From Lewinellaceae bacterium (GTDB lineage Bacteria > Bacteroidota > Bacteroidia > Chitinophagales > Saprospiraceae): 64,000 nucleotides of DNA. Below the pieces are notes generated by a model. That model did no database searches. It was not told where the DNA came from and saw only the letters and a program-made list of their open reading frames with translations. The translations under genes and the position numbers were made by a program. The stretch is from the NCBI GenBank assembly GCA_020636075.1, contig JACJYO010000007.1, positions 248,001 through 312,000 of the forward strand. The letters run 5' to 3'. This document shows, piece by piece, positions 9,166-17,784 of the stretch. The stretch's first letter is position 1. Every line of letters begins with the position of its first letter.

Positions 9166-9270
9166 GGTTGCGATTGGTTTAGATTTAACCGGTGTGTGAC
9201 CTGATTATTTTGGCAAAATCAATTCGTACAAATTTAAGGTAATTGGAGCTTATTTGGCAATGCAGCATGG

Positions 9271-12200
9271 TCAATTACACTCCGAGTGCCCGCAGTTTTT
9301 GCAATGCAAACAACCCTCCTGATACACCAGGTTGTTGGTTTTACAAGAAGGGCAGACGTTGTCGGAAGGCTCTGTGCCATCGGGGATAAACTTGCGCAAG
9401 GCCCGCACTACACCGTTTTTCCAACTGTTGAGTGAGGCCGTTTCCAGGTTCAGGTGATCCACCACATCCACCACGTAGGGCAAGGGCATTCCGTGCCGAA
9501 GGATACCCGAGATCAGGCGGGCATAATTCCAGTATTCCTTATCAAAAGTGCGGGACAAGCCCTCGATGGTCACTTTGTAGCCACTTTTGTCGATGTATTG
9601 AAAATCGTAACGGTTTTTGCCGTTTTCCTTGATTTTTATGACTTTTCCCTCTGATACCTGGGTCAAAATGGAGAACGAATCCTCGGCTCGCCCGGTAAAA
9701 ATTTCATAAGGACGGCCCTGGTACAGCCCAACCACGGCTACCCAGCGTTCGTCGTTGTTCCGGAAACTAACCACCACAGCGTCGAGCACCTTGGGGCGTT
9801 TCGGTGCTGCGGTTTCGGCGAAATCATTCTTTTTTGCCTCCTTTTTTTTGTCGCTCACCAACACGCCGCTGCGCGAACCCTCGCGGTATACGGTCATGCC
9901 TTTGCAGCCTGCTTCCCAGCCGGTGCGGTATATTTTTTCAATTAATTCCTCCGTGGCTTCTTCCGGCACGTTTACGGTTACGCTGATGCTATGGTCCACC
10001 CATTTCTGTACGCGACCCTGCAGGTGCACTTTATTCACCCAGTCGACGTCTTCCGCTGTGGCGCCGTACCAGGGCGATTGTTCCATTATTTTTTGTAGTT
10101 CCGCCTCCGGCAAACTTTGGAGCTGTTCGGGGTCATGTCCCTGCGATTTCAGCCATTCTTTGAACGGCAGGTGAAACACATGGTAATCTTCCCAACTGTC
10201 GCCCACTTCATCGGTAAAGGTGATGCGGGCATTTTTATCGTTTGGGTTCACCTTACGCCGCCGCTTGTAGGAAATCCGGAATACCGGCTCGAGCCCGGAA
10301 GTGGTTTGCGTCATCAAGCTGGTGGTACCGGTGGGTGCGATAGTGAGCAGAGCAATGTTCCGGCGACCGTATTTAATCATGTCGGCATACAATTCCGGGT
10401 CGGCTTCGCGCAGGCGATTGATCATCGGGTTGTTTTCTTCGCGGGCCGCCTCGTAGATAGGGAATGCCCCGCGCTCGCGGGCCAGGTTGACCGAGCCGCG
10501 GTATACGGCCAGCGCCAGTGTACGGTGCAGGTTTTCACAAAAATCCAGCGATTCCGGTGAGCCGTAGCGAATGTTCAGCGCGGCCAGCATATCGCCTTCC
10601 GCGGTAATGCCAATGCCGGTGCGGCGCCCTTGCTGGCATTTTTTCTGAATTTTGAGCCAGAGTTCGCGCTCGGTGCTCCGCACAGATTCCGGTTCGGGAT
10701 CTTTATCCAGTTTGTTCAGGATACTTTCAATTTTTTCGAGCTCCAGATCAATGATATCGTCCATGACTCGCTGCGCGAGTTGGCCGTGTTTTTTGAATAA
10801 TTCAAAATTGAAATGGGCCTCCGGGGTGTAGGGTTTTTCCACGTAACTGAGCAGATTGATGGCGAGTAATCGGCACGAATCGTATGGACAGAGGGGAATT
10901 TCGCCGCAATTTTTCTGGTTGAGGTAGATTCTTTTTTCCTTTCCATCTGTGGTTTTGGAAATCCAGCCACCTGCGAAAAAGTTGTGATGCTGGTCAACCG
11001 TGCCATTGTAAACATCTGCATAGCCGTCAAATTCGATGGCTACGACCCTGTGGTTGAAAAAGCCAGCCTCCGTTTTCAATGCCTCATAATTGTTGAAGCC
11101 GTATTTAGTACCAACCCGGTGGGGTAAGCCTGCGGTTTTGCATGCGACTTCCCACTCCTTCAACTTTGGGGGACGATTTAGGCTATACCGCAAACCTGTG
11201 AACACCTCCAGCTGGCGGCTTTGGGTTTCGGTTCCTTTTTCCCGAAAGGAATTGTTAACGGCCTTGATTCTTTTGTTTCGGATTGCCGTGTTGGTATTGA
11301 GTTTTGAATTGAGGCACTGAAAAGAACAATAGGCAATTTCACGCCGGTGATATTCCGCCCAAAATGATTTTTCGCAATGTTCGCAGAATTTTTTTACAAA
11401 AACCTTTCCATCCTGAAGGTTGGCTTCATAACCCTGGCCCCTTGCCTTTTGAAGTGTTCGAACAAGCCGTGGGTCCAGTTCTAAATGTGGGAATCCAAGT
11501 TGTTGGGCAACCAATTCGGAAAGTTCCTTTACCGAACCAAAGGCGTCCTTCCGGTATTTGGAAAAGGTCATCGGCAGATGATTTTTCCGGGCGAATTCCT
11601 GCCATTCTTTTTTAGAAAAACGACGGCCAAGTTGTTTTGCAAACTGTACGGCTTTTTCAAAAATCTTTTCATTGGAACAAGAATATGCCTTACCGTTTTT
11701 TAGCCCGGAGGTTGCTGCGGACATGCGTGCGCTGTACTGTTGGAACTTCTCCGGATCCGCTTTGATTTTAAACATTGGATTTTTCAATCCAAGCATATCT
11801 GCCTGGTGCAGTGCATTGTGCGCAACGACTGACATGATTTGCAGATTTTCCGGGCAATTATTCAGGCTGTTGAAATCGATGTGGTGGACTACTTCGCCCA
11901 GACTAAAATTTCGTTGTTGGAAAAACGAGGCGATCATTCGGTGTTCGGCCTTGTTTGCACGCACAGCACCTTCATTAAACCACCAATAATCAGTTTGTGT
12001 ACGGCCCTTTTCATGTACGACGGGCCCTTGAAATTTTGTCAGGATCATCAGGCTGTCTCCAGCGTTCAGGTCCTGCATTGCGCAGTATTCGCCGTTTTTT
12101 AACCGGAATTTGTGGTTGGCAGTGGCTCGAATGGTTGAACCGTCATCCAGGGTGAGTTTGTAAATTTTTTGCTTCTTGCCGGTCATGCGTGGATTGCGCA

Positions 12201-13269
12201 TCCACTGGATGTCCAATCGGCCATTTTCGTCGAGGCAATAAACCGGCACATCGCAGCCGTCTTCTGCCAGTTGTTTGATCGGGACATCTCCCCGCCCGTC
12301 GGCGACGGCTATCAGGGTTTCTCCGGTCAGGCATGGATTCGTCGATACCGTTCCAAAGCCCAAATCCGCATAACAATCCGGCACCGATTCGCGCAACACC
12401 GTATCCCAGAACAACACGCCGGGCTCGGCGCTTTTCCAGGCATTGTGCACGATTTTTTTCCACAATCCTGCAGCGTCGATGCTCTTTTGCATGATGGGGC
12501 TTTTGCTGTTGACCGGGAAACGGAGTTCGTAAGGTTTGCCGGCCAGGGCGGCTTTCATGAACGCGTCGTCGATGCGCAGGGAAATATTGGCGCCGGTTAC
12601 TTTGGTGCGGTCCATTTTAGCATCCACAAATTGCGGTGCATCGGGGTGCCGTACCGATAGCGTGAGCATGAGGGCGCCACGACGTCCATCTTGTGCCACC
12701 TCTCGGGTGGAATTGGAATAGCGTTCCATGAAGGGCAAAATGCCGGTACTGGTGAGTGCACTGTTCATCACCGGTGTGCCGGCCGGCCGGAGATGGGAAA
12801 GGTCGTGCCCGACACCGCCGCGGCGTTTCATGAGTTGGACTTGCTCCTCGTCCATCTTCAAAATGGCGCCGTACGAATCGGCGCTTCCTTCCACGCCGAT
12901 CACAAAACAGTTGGACAGCGACACAATCTGAAACGGATTGCCAATGCCGGCCATCGGGCTGCCTTGCGGAACGAGGTAGCGGAAATGGCGCAGTAGCTCC
13001 ATGATTTCTGCCGCAGGCAGCGGGTTTTTATAGCGTTGCTCTACCCGCAACAATTCATCAGCAATGCGTTGGTGCATTTGGTCGGGGGTACATTCATAAA
13101 TTGTCCCGTAGGAATCTTTCAGGGCATATTTATTCAGCCATACGCTGGCCGCCAGCGTGTCGCCGTTGAAATATTCGGTTGCTCCGGCGAGCGCTTCTTC
13201 GTGGGTGTAAACGGTGCGGTTGGTCGTTTTTTCAGATGGCTTTGCTACGGGTTGTTCCAATGTTTTCAT
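9271..13269 (-). CDS. nrdJ: Adenosylcobalamin-dependent ribonucleoside-diphosphate reductase with intein
   Basis: 1332 residues from the ATG at 13269; the frame extends to 13350 but this start precedes the conserved N-terminus. Removing the 475-residue intein leaves about 857 residues, normal for class II NrdJ. Extein marks: LSNCFVIG (redox Cys), RRGGVGHDLS, the split active-site motif STNP / CGEIPLCPYDSCR, and a C-terminal Cys-rich tail (CPSC, CKNC) typical of NrdJ. The enzyme makes deoxyribonucleotides using B12 to generate the thiyl radical and needs no oxygen. The radical cysteine is the first residue after the intein, so the precursor should be inactive until spliced. No iron-dependent class I reductase lies nearby. 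Confidence 0.95.
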   Translation of the reverse strand: MKTLEQPVAKPSEKTTNRTVYTHEEALAGATEYFNGDTLAASVWLNKYALKDSYGTIYECTPDQMHQRIADELLRVEQRYKNPLPAAEIMELLRHFRYLVPQGSPMAGIGNPFQIVSLSNCFVIGVEGSADSYGAILKMDEEQVQLMKRRGGVGHDLSHLRPAGTPVMNSALTSTGILPFMERYSNSTREVAQDGRRGALMLTLSVRHPDAPQFVDAKMDRTKVTGANISLRIDDAFMKAALAGKPYELRFPVNSKSPIMQKSIDAAGLWKKIVHNAWKSAEPGVLFWDTVLRESVPDCYADLGFGTVSTNPCLTGETLIAVADGRGDVPIKQLAEDGCDVPVYCLDENGRLDIQWMRNPRMTGKKQKIYKLTLDDGSTIRATANHKFRLKNGEYCAMQDLNAGDSLMILTKFQGPVVHEKGRTQTDYWWFNEGAVRANKAEHRMIASFFQQRNFSLGEVVHHIDFNSLNNCPENLQIMSVVAHNALHQADMLGLKNPMFKIKADPEKFQQYSARMSAATSGLKNGKAYSCSNEKIFEKAVQFAKQLGRRFSKKEWQEFARKNHLPMTFSKYRKDAFGSVKELSELVAQQLGFPHLELDPRLVRTLQKARGQGYEANLQDGKVFVKKFCEHCEKSFWAEYHRREIAYCSFQCLNSKLNTNTAIRNKRIKAVNNSFREKGTETQSRQLEVFTGLRYSLNRPPKLKEWEVACKTAGLPHRVGTKYGFNNYEALKTEAGFFNHRVVAIEFDGYADVYNGTVDQHHNFFAGGWISKTTDGKEKRIYLNQKNCGEIPLCPYDSCRLLAINLLSYVEKPYTPEAHFNFELFKKHGQLAQRVMDDIIDLELEKIESILNKLDKDPEPESVRSTERELWLKIQKKCQQGRRTGIGITAEGDMLAALNIRYGSPESLDFCENLHRTLALAVYRGSVNLARERGAFPIYEAAREENNPMINRLREADPELYADMIKYGRRNIALLTIAPTGTTSLMTQTTSGLEPVFRISYKRRRKVNPNDKNARITFTDEVGDSWEDYHVFHLPFKEWLKSQGHDPEQLQSLPEAELQKIMEQSPWYGATAEDVDWVNKVHLQGRVQKWVDHSISVTVNVPEEATEELIEKIYRTGWEAGCKGMTVYREGSRSGVLVSDKKKEAKKNDFAETAAPKRPKVLDAVVVSFRNNDERWVAVVGLYQGRPYEIFTGRAEDSFSILTQVSEGKVIKIKENGKNRYDFQYIDKSGYKVTIEGLSRTFDKEYWNYARLISGILRHGMPLPYVVDVVDHLNLETASLNSWKNGVVRALRKFIPDGTEPSDNVCPSCKTNNLVYQEGCLHCKNCGHSECN
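10909..12333 (-). other. Intein with HNH endonuclease inside NrdJ
   Basis: The intein runs from a TGC Cys codon (12333-12331) to an AAT Asn codon (10911-10909); the next codon is TGC, the +1 Cys. It is 475 residues. Block A is CLTGETLIAVADG; block B is GSTIRATANHKF with the Thr-x-x-His pair; block F is VYNGTVDQHHNFFAGG. Between them lies an HNH endonuclease core (VVHHIDFNSLNNCPENL, then HNALH) and a four-Cys zinc-ribbon-like region (FCEHC, YCSFQC). Unusually, about 15 residues separate block F from the end, and the penultimate residue is Lys (YLNQKN) instead of the usual His. Removal restores the motif STNPCGEIPL. Confidence 0.92.
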
Positions 13270-13444
13270 GGATCGGTAATGCTTAAGTATGTGTATTGCA
13301 GTGAAATCTGCCGAAGTAGCAGGTGTTTGAAAAATGTCTGGAAAAGCCATGTGTTAAAAGGGGATAAACACAAGGCTTCCAATTTGCTGCATCATTGTTT
13401 TTCTAAAAAAAACACCGGCGGGAAGGGATGGGAAGTATGGTGAG

Positions 13445-13452
13445 CAAACATA
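13445..13452 (-). promoter_or_regulatory. Possible -7 element for nrdJ
   Basis: On the - strand these bases read TATGTTTG, an exact match to the Bacteroidota -7 consensus TAnnTTTG. A transcript would start near 13438 and have a leader of about 170 nt before the nrdJ ATG. No good TTTG -33 element lies about 19 nt upstream, so this is a weak call. No B12-riboswitch core was recognised in the leader. Confidence 0.35.
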
Positions 13453-13498
13453 CCAAAATGAGGGCGATTGCCGAAGAGGATTGCGGAGAAAAATGGAT

Positions 13499-13525
13499 AA
13501 AAAAAAAGGCGGCCCGAAAGCCGCC
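13499..13525 (-). terminator. Intrinsic terminator after the peroxidase gene
   Basis: On the - strand the stem GGCGGC / GCCGCC with loop TTTCGG is followed at once by nine T residues (13507-13499). It lies about 30 bases after the peroxidase stop codon and upstream of nrdJ, so it separates the two - strand units. Confidence 0.88.
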
Positions 13526-13556
13526 CGAAGGGTTTTAGGCGCTAACAACTTCACCA

Positions 13557-15467
13557 TCAGGATTTAATGAATGAAGTATTGAATGTGGCACCTGTCGTTG
13601 GCAGCACTAGCGTGTACCTGCCGGGTGCAAGTCCGGCGGGAATCTGCAGATGGATCCGATTCAGGCCGGTGTGCAAAGTTGTGTTTTCAGAAAAAACCAA
13701 ACGCCCGAGCGGATCGAAGACCTGTAATTGCGTTTGTATTTCCTCGACGCTTTCCAGTTCAAGATTAAACTGATCGGAAACCGGGTTGGGATAGATTTTG
13801 ACCGCCCGTTTTTCAACAAAAAGGTCGTGCACCGGGCTCGAAAGCGGCTGCGCCATGAATACCAGGTCGCGCATATCGCTGATTGTCGTGTTTCGGCGGA
13901 TAATGTCGGCGAGCCGGGTATTCTTGATTTCGGCAATTTCTTCCGGGCTGAACGCAGGGTCATTTTCGTAGTAAAAACGGTCGCCGTCGCGCAACGCGGT
14001 AAACTGCCTCGAAATGATAGTCATGGCGGTAGGGCCAAAGAGGGCATCCGGCATGTGATCTTCCGACAGCATGCCCACCCAGGGGTCGATGGCATTGACA
14101 TCCTGATACAAATTTTGCAGGGACATATTCATCAGCGGGTCGGCAGTGATTTCTGAAAATGCATTGCGCGGCGCCAACCCGTAGTCGGTACGCACGGTAT
14201 TGTAATCGGCCAGTCCGCGGTCGCGGCCGCGCTGGATGTTCAGGGCTACCAGGTCGAGGCCGCCGGCGCCGGGCGGGCCAAAAAGGAAGTTGCGCAGGTC
14301 GTCGATCACCTTGCAGTCGAAATCTTGCTCCACCACCGTGGACATCCCCATCAGGTACGGTTCTATGCCGCCGACTTCGGTGGTTGCGGAAGGGTTAAAA
14401 AAAGCGTCGCGCAACAGCACATTGCCCTGTGGCATGTAGTTGCCGGCGTTGTCCATCCGAATGAGCACACTGTTGATCGTGGAGTGGCCATAGCGGTATG
14501 CAGCGGCGGAGAAAATATTTTCGATACCGGGGTTAACGTCGGGTTTGTACCCGGTGTACGGAGCAAGGTGCACGCCCAGCGTTGGCAGCCATTCTTCGTA
14601 GGTGATGGCTTGTATGAGCGCGCCTACACGCCGGCGTGCTTCTTCGTACAACTCCCCGTCGGCCCAGCTTGGGTTTTCGGCTAAAAGTTTGGCACAAAGC
14701 CGGTTGTGCTCCCGGGCAAACAGGGTGTGCATGGCCAGCAGGAATGGATTTTCATTAGCCCGAACATCGCCGGCAATAAACCACTTTTGCACAAAAGGCA
14801 AGGGCATGGCCATGCTTGGGGCTTGTTGATCGAGTGGAGCAGCATACTCACCGGTGACGGTGTTGAAGGGCAACAATTTTCCGTCTGACAGTTTCAGTTT
14901 GCCCCGGCTGTACATGCGCAGCCAGCTGGCCCGGTTGAAATCGGAGCCATATATTCCGGAGCCGTCGATAAAGGCGCTTATTTTATTAAAAAAACGCCTG
15001 GGGTTGCCGGGGTTGGTGCCTGTGGAAGGATCGTACAACGAGCGGAACATGTCGATCTGCACGGTTCCGGTGCCGTTTGGATCAAAAAAATAGTCGAACG
15101 GCGGTACGGCAATAGGCATTGCCTCGGTAGGGTGGTCCGGTACCAGGGTAATATCGTGGTCGATAAATTGCCCCCAGGCCCAGGCATAGGCACTCAGGCC
15201 GCGCGGGTCATCGTCGAGGGCACTCTGGTTGAAAATCAGGTTGCTGATATGTCTTGGGTTGGGCCGGTCGGCGCCGGCCGGTGCAGCGTAGCCGTCGGCA
15301 AAAGCATCCGTACCCGGCTGTAGCATGTGCGCATCTACAGCGCCCCAACCCGGGTTCCCGGGGTTATTGAAGCGCCCGTCGAGCATACGGTATTCTTGTG
15401 CATCCGCAAACGTGGAAAAAAATAGTGCCAGGCAAATGCCTGAAAGGACCTGGTAGAAAAGTTTCAT
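13557..15467 (-). CDS. Animal-type haem peroxidase with T9SS sorting domain
   Basis: 636 residues: signal peptide (cleavage after ADA, residue 23), a full animal-haem-peroxidase domain, and a type IX C-terminal sorting domain from about residue 560 (IYPNPVSDQFNLELES). Peroxidase residues line up with myeloperoxidase and peroxidasin: distal GQFIDHD (Gln100, Asp103, His104), Ca-binding ISAFIDGSGIYGS, LFAREHNRLC (Arg252, Glu253), and proximal His328 in YRYGHSTIN. Such enzymes oxidise halides, thiocyanate or phenols with hydrogen peroxide. Secretion by T9SS places it on the surface or outside the cell. It stands alone between terminators. Family call is firm; the substrate is unknown. Confidence 0.93.
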   Translation of the reverse strand: MKLFYQVLSGICLALFFSTFADAQEYRMLDGRFNNPGNPGWGAVDAHMLQPGTDAFADGYAAPAGADRPNPRHISNLIFNQSALDDDPRGLSAYAWAWGQFIDHDITLVPDHPTEAMPIAVPPFDYFFDPNGTGTVQIDMFRSLYDPSTGTNPGNPRRFFNKISAFIDGSGIYGSDFNRASWLRMYSRGKLKLSDGKLLPFNTVTGEYAAPLDQQAPSMAMPLPFVQKWFIAGDVRANENPFLLAMHTLFAREHNRLCAKLLAENPSWADGELYEEARRRVGALIQAITYEEWLPTLGVHLAPYTGYKPDVNPGIENIFSAAAYRYGHSTINSVLIRMDNAGNYMPQGNVLLRDAFFNPSATTEVGGIEPYLMGMSTVVEQDFDCKVIDDLRNFLFGPPGAGGLDLVALNIQRGRDRGLADYNTVRTDYGLAPRNAFSEITADPLMNMSLQNLYQDVNAIDPWVGMLSEDHMPDALFGPTAMTIISRQFTALRDGDRFYYENDPAFSPEEIAEIKNTRLADIIRRNTTISDMRDLVFMAQPLSSPVHDLFVEKRAVKIYPNPVSDQFNLELESVEEIQTQLQVFDPLGRLVFSENTTLHTGLNRIHLQIPAGLAPGRYTLVLPTTGATFNTSFIKS

Positions 15468-15549
15468 AAGACGGGAAGATTAGACGATTTAAAAACACAA
15501 TATTTTTAAAAACCAGCCTAATCACAAGGTGCGCCCATAATGATTACCG

Positions 15550-16035
15550 TCAGTCGACGTAATGATTTTTATCAGACTTACCTCCCTTGAGTTCTTCCAC
15601 CATGTGAACCAGGTTCAGGTCTGCGTCAAAAACAGCATCGAATACAAATTTTTCACCCCGCTGAACGAAATCATAAATTATCAGGTCGGTAGCGGGTAGC
15701 GGCACTTCTGCCAGCCGATCGTGCGCGATCCATTCCAGTACACCTTCGTTGCAATACGGAGGCTCCTGATACGGGATGTCGGCCAGGTAGATGTAGCACA
15801 GCCAGTTGTAGTCGACCGGTGCTGTTTCACAAAGCACTCCACAGAGAATCGGGTTGGCAATGGTGATGCCGGTTTCTTCCTGGGTTTCACGTATGGCGGC
15901 ATCTACCGGGCGCTCGTAGGCTTCCAATTTGCCCCCTACCGGGGCGTAGCGCCCGGCGTTGGGGGCCTTGGCGCGGCGCAGCAGCAGGTAGCGGTCGCCG
16001 CAGCGCAAAATGACCATGACGGCAATTTTTTTCAT
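15550..16035 (-). CDS. NUDIX hydrolase
   Basis: 161 residues from the ATG at 16035; the frame extends to 16101 but the extra N-terminus carries no domain. A complete NUDIX box is present: Gly35, Glu41, then RETQEETGI (Arg49, Glu50, Glu53, Glu54, Gly56). Organisation resembles MutT/8-oxo-dGTP-type or general nucleotide-sugar NUDIX proteins; the substrate cannot be told. It is a single gene, with the ompH promoter on the other strand about 100 bases upstream of its start. Confidence 0.9.
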   Translation of the reverse strand: MKKIAVMVILRCGDRYLLLRRAKAPNAGRYAPVGGKLEAYERPVDAAIRETQEETGITIANPILCGVLCETAPVDYNWLCYIYLADIPYQEPPYCNEGVLEWIAHDRLAEVPLPATDLIIYDFVQRGEKFVFDAVFDADLNLVHMVEELKGGKSDKNHYVD

Positions 16036-16134
16036 CGGCGACAAATTCCGGATTTTACCGCATTTCCCGGCAATACCTTGCGGTGTACAAATGTGAATCA
16101 TAACCTAATGCAATCCGTCAGATGCCAATAATCC

Positions 16135-16166
16135 TTTTGCCTTTTGCGTTTTCCCGCGTACCTTTG
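16135..16166 (+). promoter_or_regulatory. Promoter of the ompH/skp gene
   Basis: TTTTG at 16135-16139, a 19-base spacer, and TACCTTTG at 16159-16166. This is a full match to the Bacteroidota primary sigma promoter (TTTG, about 19, TAnnTTTG). Transcription would start near 16173, leaving a leader of about 35 nt. Confidence 0.8.
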
Positions 16167-16207
16167 CGGCCCTTAAACACACTTTTTATAACACTGATTT
16201 TTGATCT

Positions 16208-16741
16208 ATGAAGAAAACACTGGTGCTGACATTTGGCTTAATGCTTACGCTGGCCTTCAGCAGTTTTGCACAAAAGTTCGGTTACACTAATTCGGTTGCC
16301 CTGCTCTCCGAACTGGCTGAAGTAAAACAAGCCGACAGCGACTTAAAAGCCTTCCAAACCCAGCTGACAAAACGCGGCCAGGAAATGGTGAAGGAATTGC
16401 AGGATAAAGCCGCTGAACTCGATCGTAAAAAAGAGCTCGGAACGATTGCTCCCAAAGTTTACCAAGAGCAAGCTGCCCAACTCCAGGCAGACGAAGCGGC
16501 CATTGGCGAATATGAAAAGGAAGTGTACGACAAACTCGCCAAAAAACGCGAGGAACTCTACAAACCGATACTCGAAAAAGTAAACACTGCCATGCAAGAT
16601 GTGGCAAAGGAAAACGGCTACCTGCTTGTATTCGACGCCAGCACCCAGGTATTGCTCTACGCGCATGAATCGCTTGATGTGACCAATCTTGTGAAAGCAA
16701 AATTGGGTATCCAAACTACGACGAGCGGCGGTGGCCAGTAA
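16208..16741 (+). CDS. OmpH/Skp family periplasmic chaperone
   Basis: 177 residues with a signal peptide (cleavage near SFAQK). The mature protein is the Skp/OmpH type: a beta-strand start (KFGYTNSVALL), a long charged helical arm about residues 45-125 rich in Lys/Glu with QxxLxxRGQEM-like heptads, then a short C-terminal strand segment (YLLVFDAS, VLLYA). Skp trimers hold unfolded outer-membrane proteins in the periplasm. It has its own strong promoter and is closed by an intrinsic terminator, so it is monocistronic. Confidence 0.9.
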   Translation: MKKTLVLTFGLMLTLAFSSFAQKFGYTNSVALLSELAEVKQADSDLKAFQTQLTKRGQEMVKELQDKAAELDRKKELGTIAPKVYQEQAAQLQADEAAIGEYEKEVYDKLAKKREELYKPILEKVNTAMQDVAKENGYLLVFDASTQVLLYAHESLDVTNLVKAKLGIQTTTSGGGQ

Positions 16742-16777
16742 TCAATTTGCTGAAGTTGTAAGGCCAATGCGTTAGTG

Positions 16778-16810
16778 AAAATGGGGTTTCCTGCCTGGAA
16801 ACCCCATTTT
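16778..16810 (+). terminator. Intrinsic terminator after ompH/skp
   Basis: Stem AAAATGGGGTTTCC / GGAAACCCCATTTT (14 bp), five-base loop, T-rich 3' side. It sits 37 bases after the ompH stop and 43 bases before the murI start. Confidence 0.88.
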
Positions 16811-16853
16811 TGTATTTGTATCCTTCCTTTTTCCGAACGACGAAAATGATGCA

Positions 16854-17690
16854 ATGGAAATAAACGAAACCACTCCCGGCCCTATCGGCATCTTCGATTC
16901 CGGCTATGGCGGCCTTAGCGTGTTCAAGGAAATTGCAGCCCTGCTTCCACAGTATGACTACATTTATTTCGGCGACAATGCGCGGGCGCCCTACGGCATC
17001 CGCTCTTTCGACACTATTTATAAATATACGCTGGAGTGCGTACGCCATTTATTCGATCAGGGTTGTCACCTCGTGATTTTAGCCTGCAACACGGCCTCTG
17101 CTAAAGCCTTGCGAACCATTCAGCAGCATGACCTGCCGACGTACCCTTCCTCGTTCAATGTACTCGGTGTTATCCGCCCGACGACCGAACTCATCGGCCA
17201 CCTGACAGCTACCGGTCATGTGGGCATAATGGCCACCACGGGTACGGTACAATCACAGTCCTACGTGGTGGAAATAGAAAAGTTTTTTCCTGAAGTGCAT
17301 GTCTACCAACAAGCCTGCCCCATGTGGGTGCCGCTAATTGAAAATAATGAACATACCGGCCCGGGCGCCGATTATTTTGTAAAAAAATATATTGACGCAC
17401 TACTGGCCCAGTCCGAAAAAATAGACACCATCGTGCTCGGTTGTACACACTATCCCTTGCTTTTGGAAAAAATCCGGGCGATCGTACCCGCCACAATAAA
17501 ATTAGTTTCCCAAGGGGAAATTGTAGCCGATCGGCTGGCTGATTATCTGCTTCGACACCCGGAAATTGAAACGATGTGCCGGAAAACCGGGCAGTACAGT
17601 TTTTTTACTACCGAAACGCCGGAAGTGTTTGATGAAAAAGCGCAGTTATTTTATGGAAAGGCTGTGTGCTCGGCGCACTTTGAGCTTTGA
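16854..17690 (+). CDS. murI: Glutamate racemase
   Basis: 278 residues. The Asp/Glu racemase fold is clear: GIFDSGYGGLSV (Asp15, Ser16), the two catalytic cysteines Cys78 in LACNTASA and Cys197 in LGCTHYPLL, plus NARAPYG. It makes D-glutamate for peptidoglycan in the cytoplasm. Length is normal for the family. It begins 43 bases after the ompH terminator and is followed by a palindromic repeat. Confidence 0.97.
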   Translation: MEINETTPGPIGIFDSGYGGLSVFKEIAALLPQYDYIYFGDNARAPYGIRSFDTIYKYTLECVRHLFDQGCHLVILACNTASAKALRTIQQHDLPTYPSSFNVLGVIRPTTELIGHLTATGHVGIMATTGTVQSQSYVVEIEKFFPEVHVYQQACPMWVPLIENNEHTGPGADYFVKKYIDALLAQSEKIDTIVLGCTHYPLLLEKIRAIVPATIKLVSQGEIVADRLADYLLRHPEIETMCRKTGQYSFFTTETPEVFDEKAQLFYGKAVCSAHFEL

Positions 17691-17699
17691 ACTTTGTTT

Positions 17700-17778
17700 C
17701 CCAGGGTTGAAGCCCTGGGCGAAGAAATTAAGTGCATTCATGAAACACGGATTCTTCGCCCAGGCATTCATGCCTGGG
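17700..17778. repeat. Double palindrome, CCCAGG family, copy 1
   Basis: Two small hairpins, CCCAGGG-TTGAAG-CCCTGGG (17700-17719) and CCCAGGCAT-TC-ATGCCTGGG (17759-17778). An outer inverted pair GGGCGAAGAA/TTCTTCGCCC also joins them. The block lies between the convergent ends of murI and the PorP/SprF gene, 7 bases from the latter's stop. A relative with the same CCCAGG core occurs at 45684-45725. It resembles REP-type palindromes, but no RAYT transposase is in the window. Confidence 0.78.
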
Positions 17779-17784
17779 AAGAAA

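Noticed and set aside
13270..13556. Cobalamin riboswitch ahead of nrdJ
   Set aside because: The leader is short and no B12-box-like core was recognised; a covariance search could still test this.
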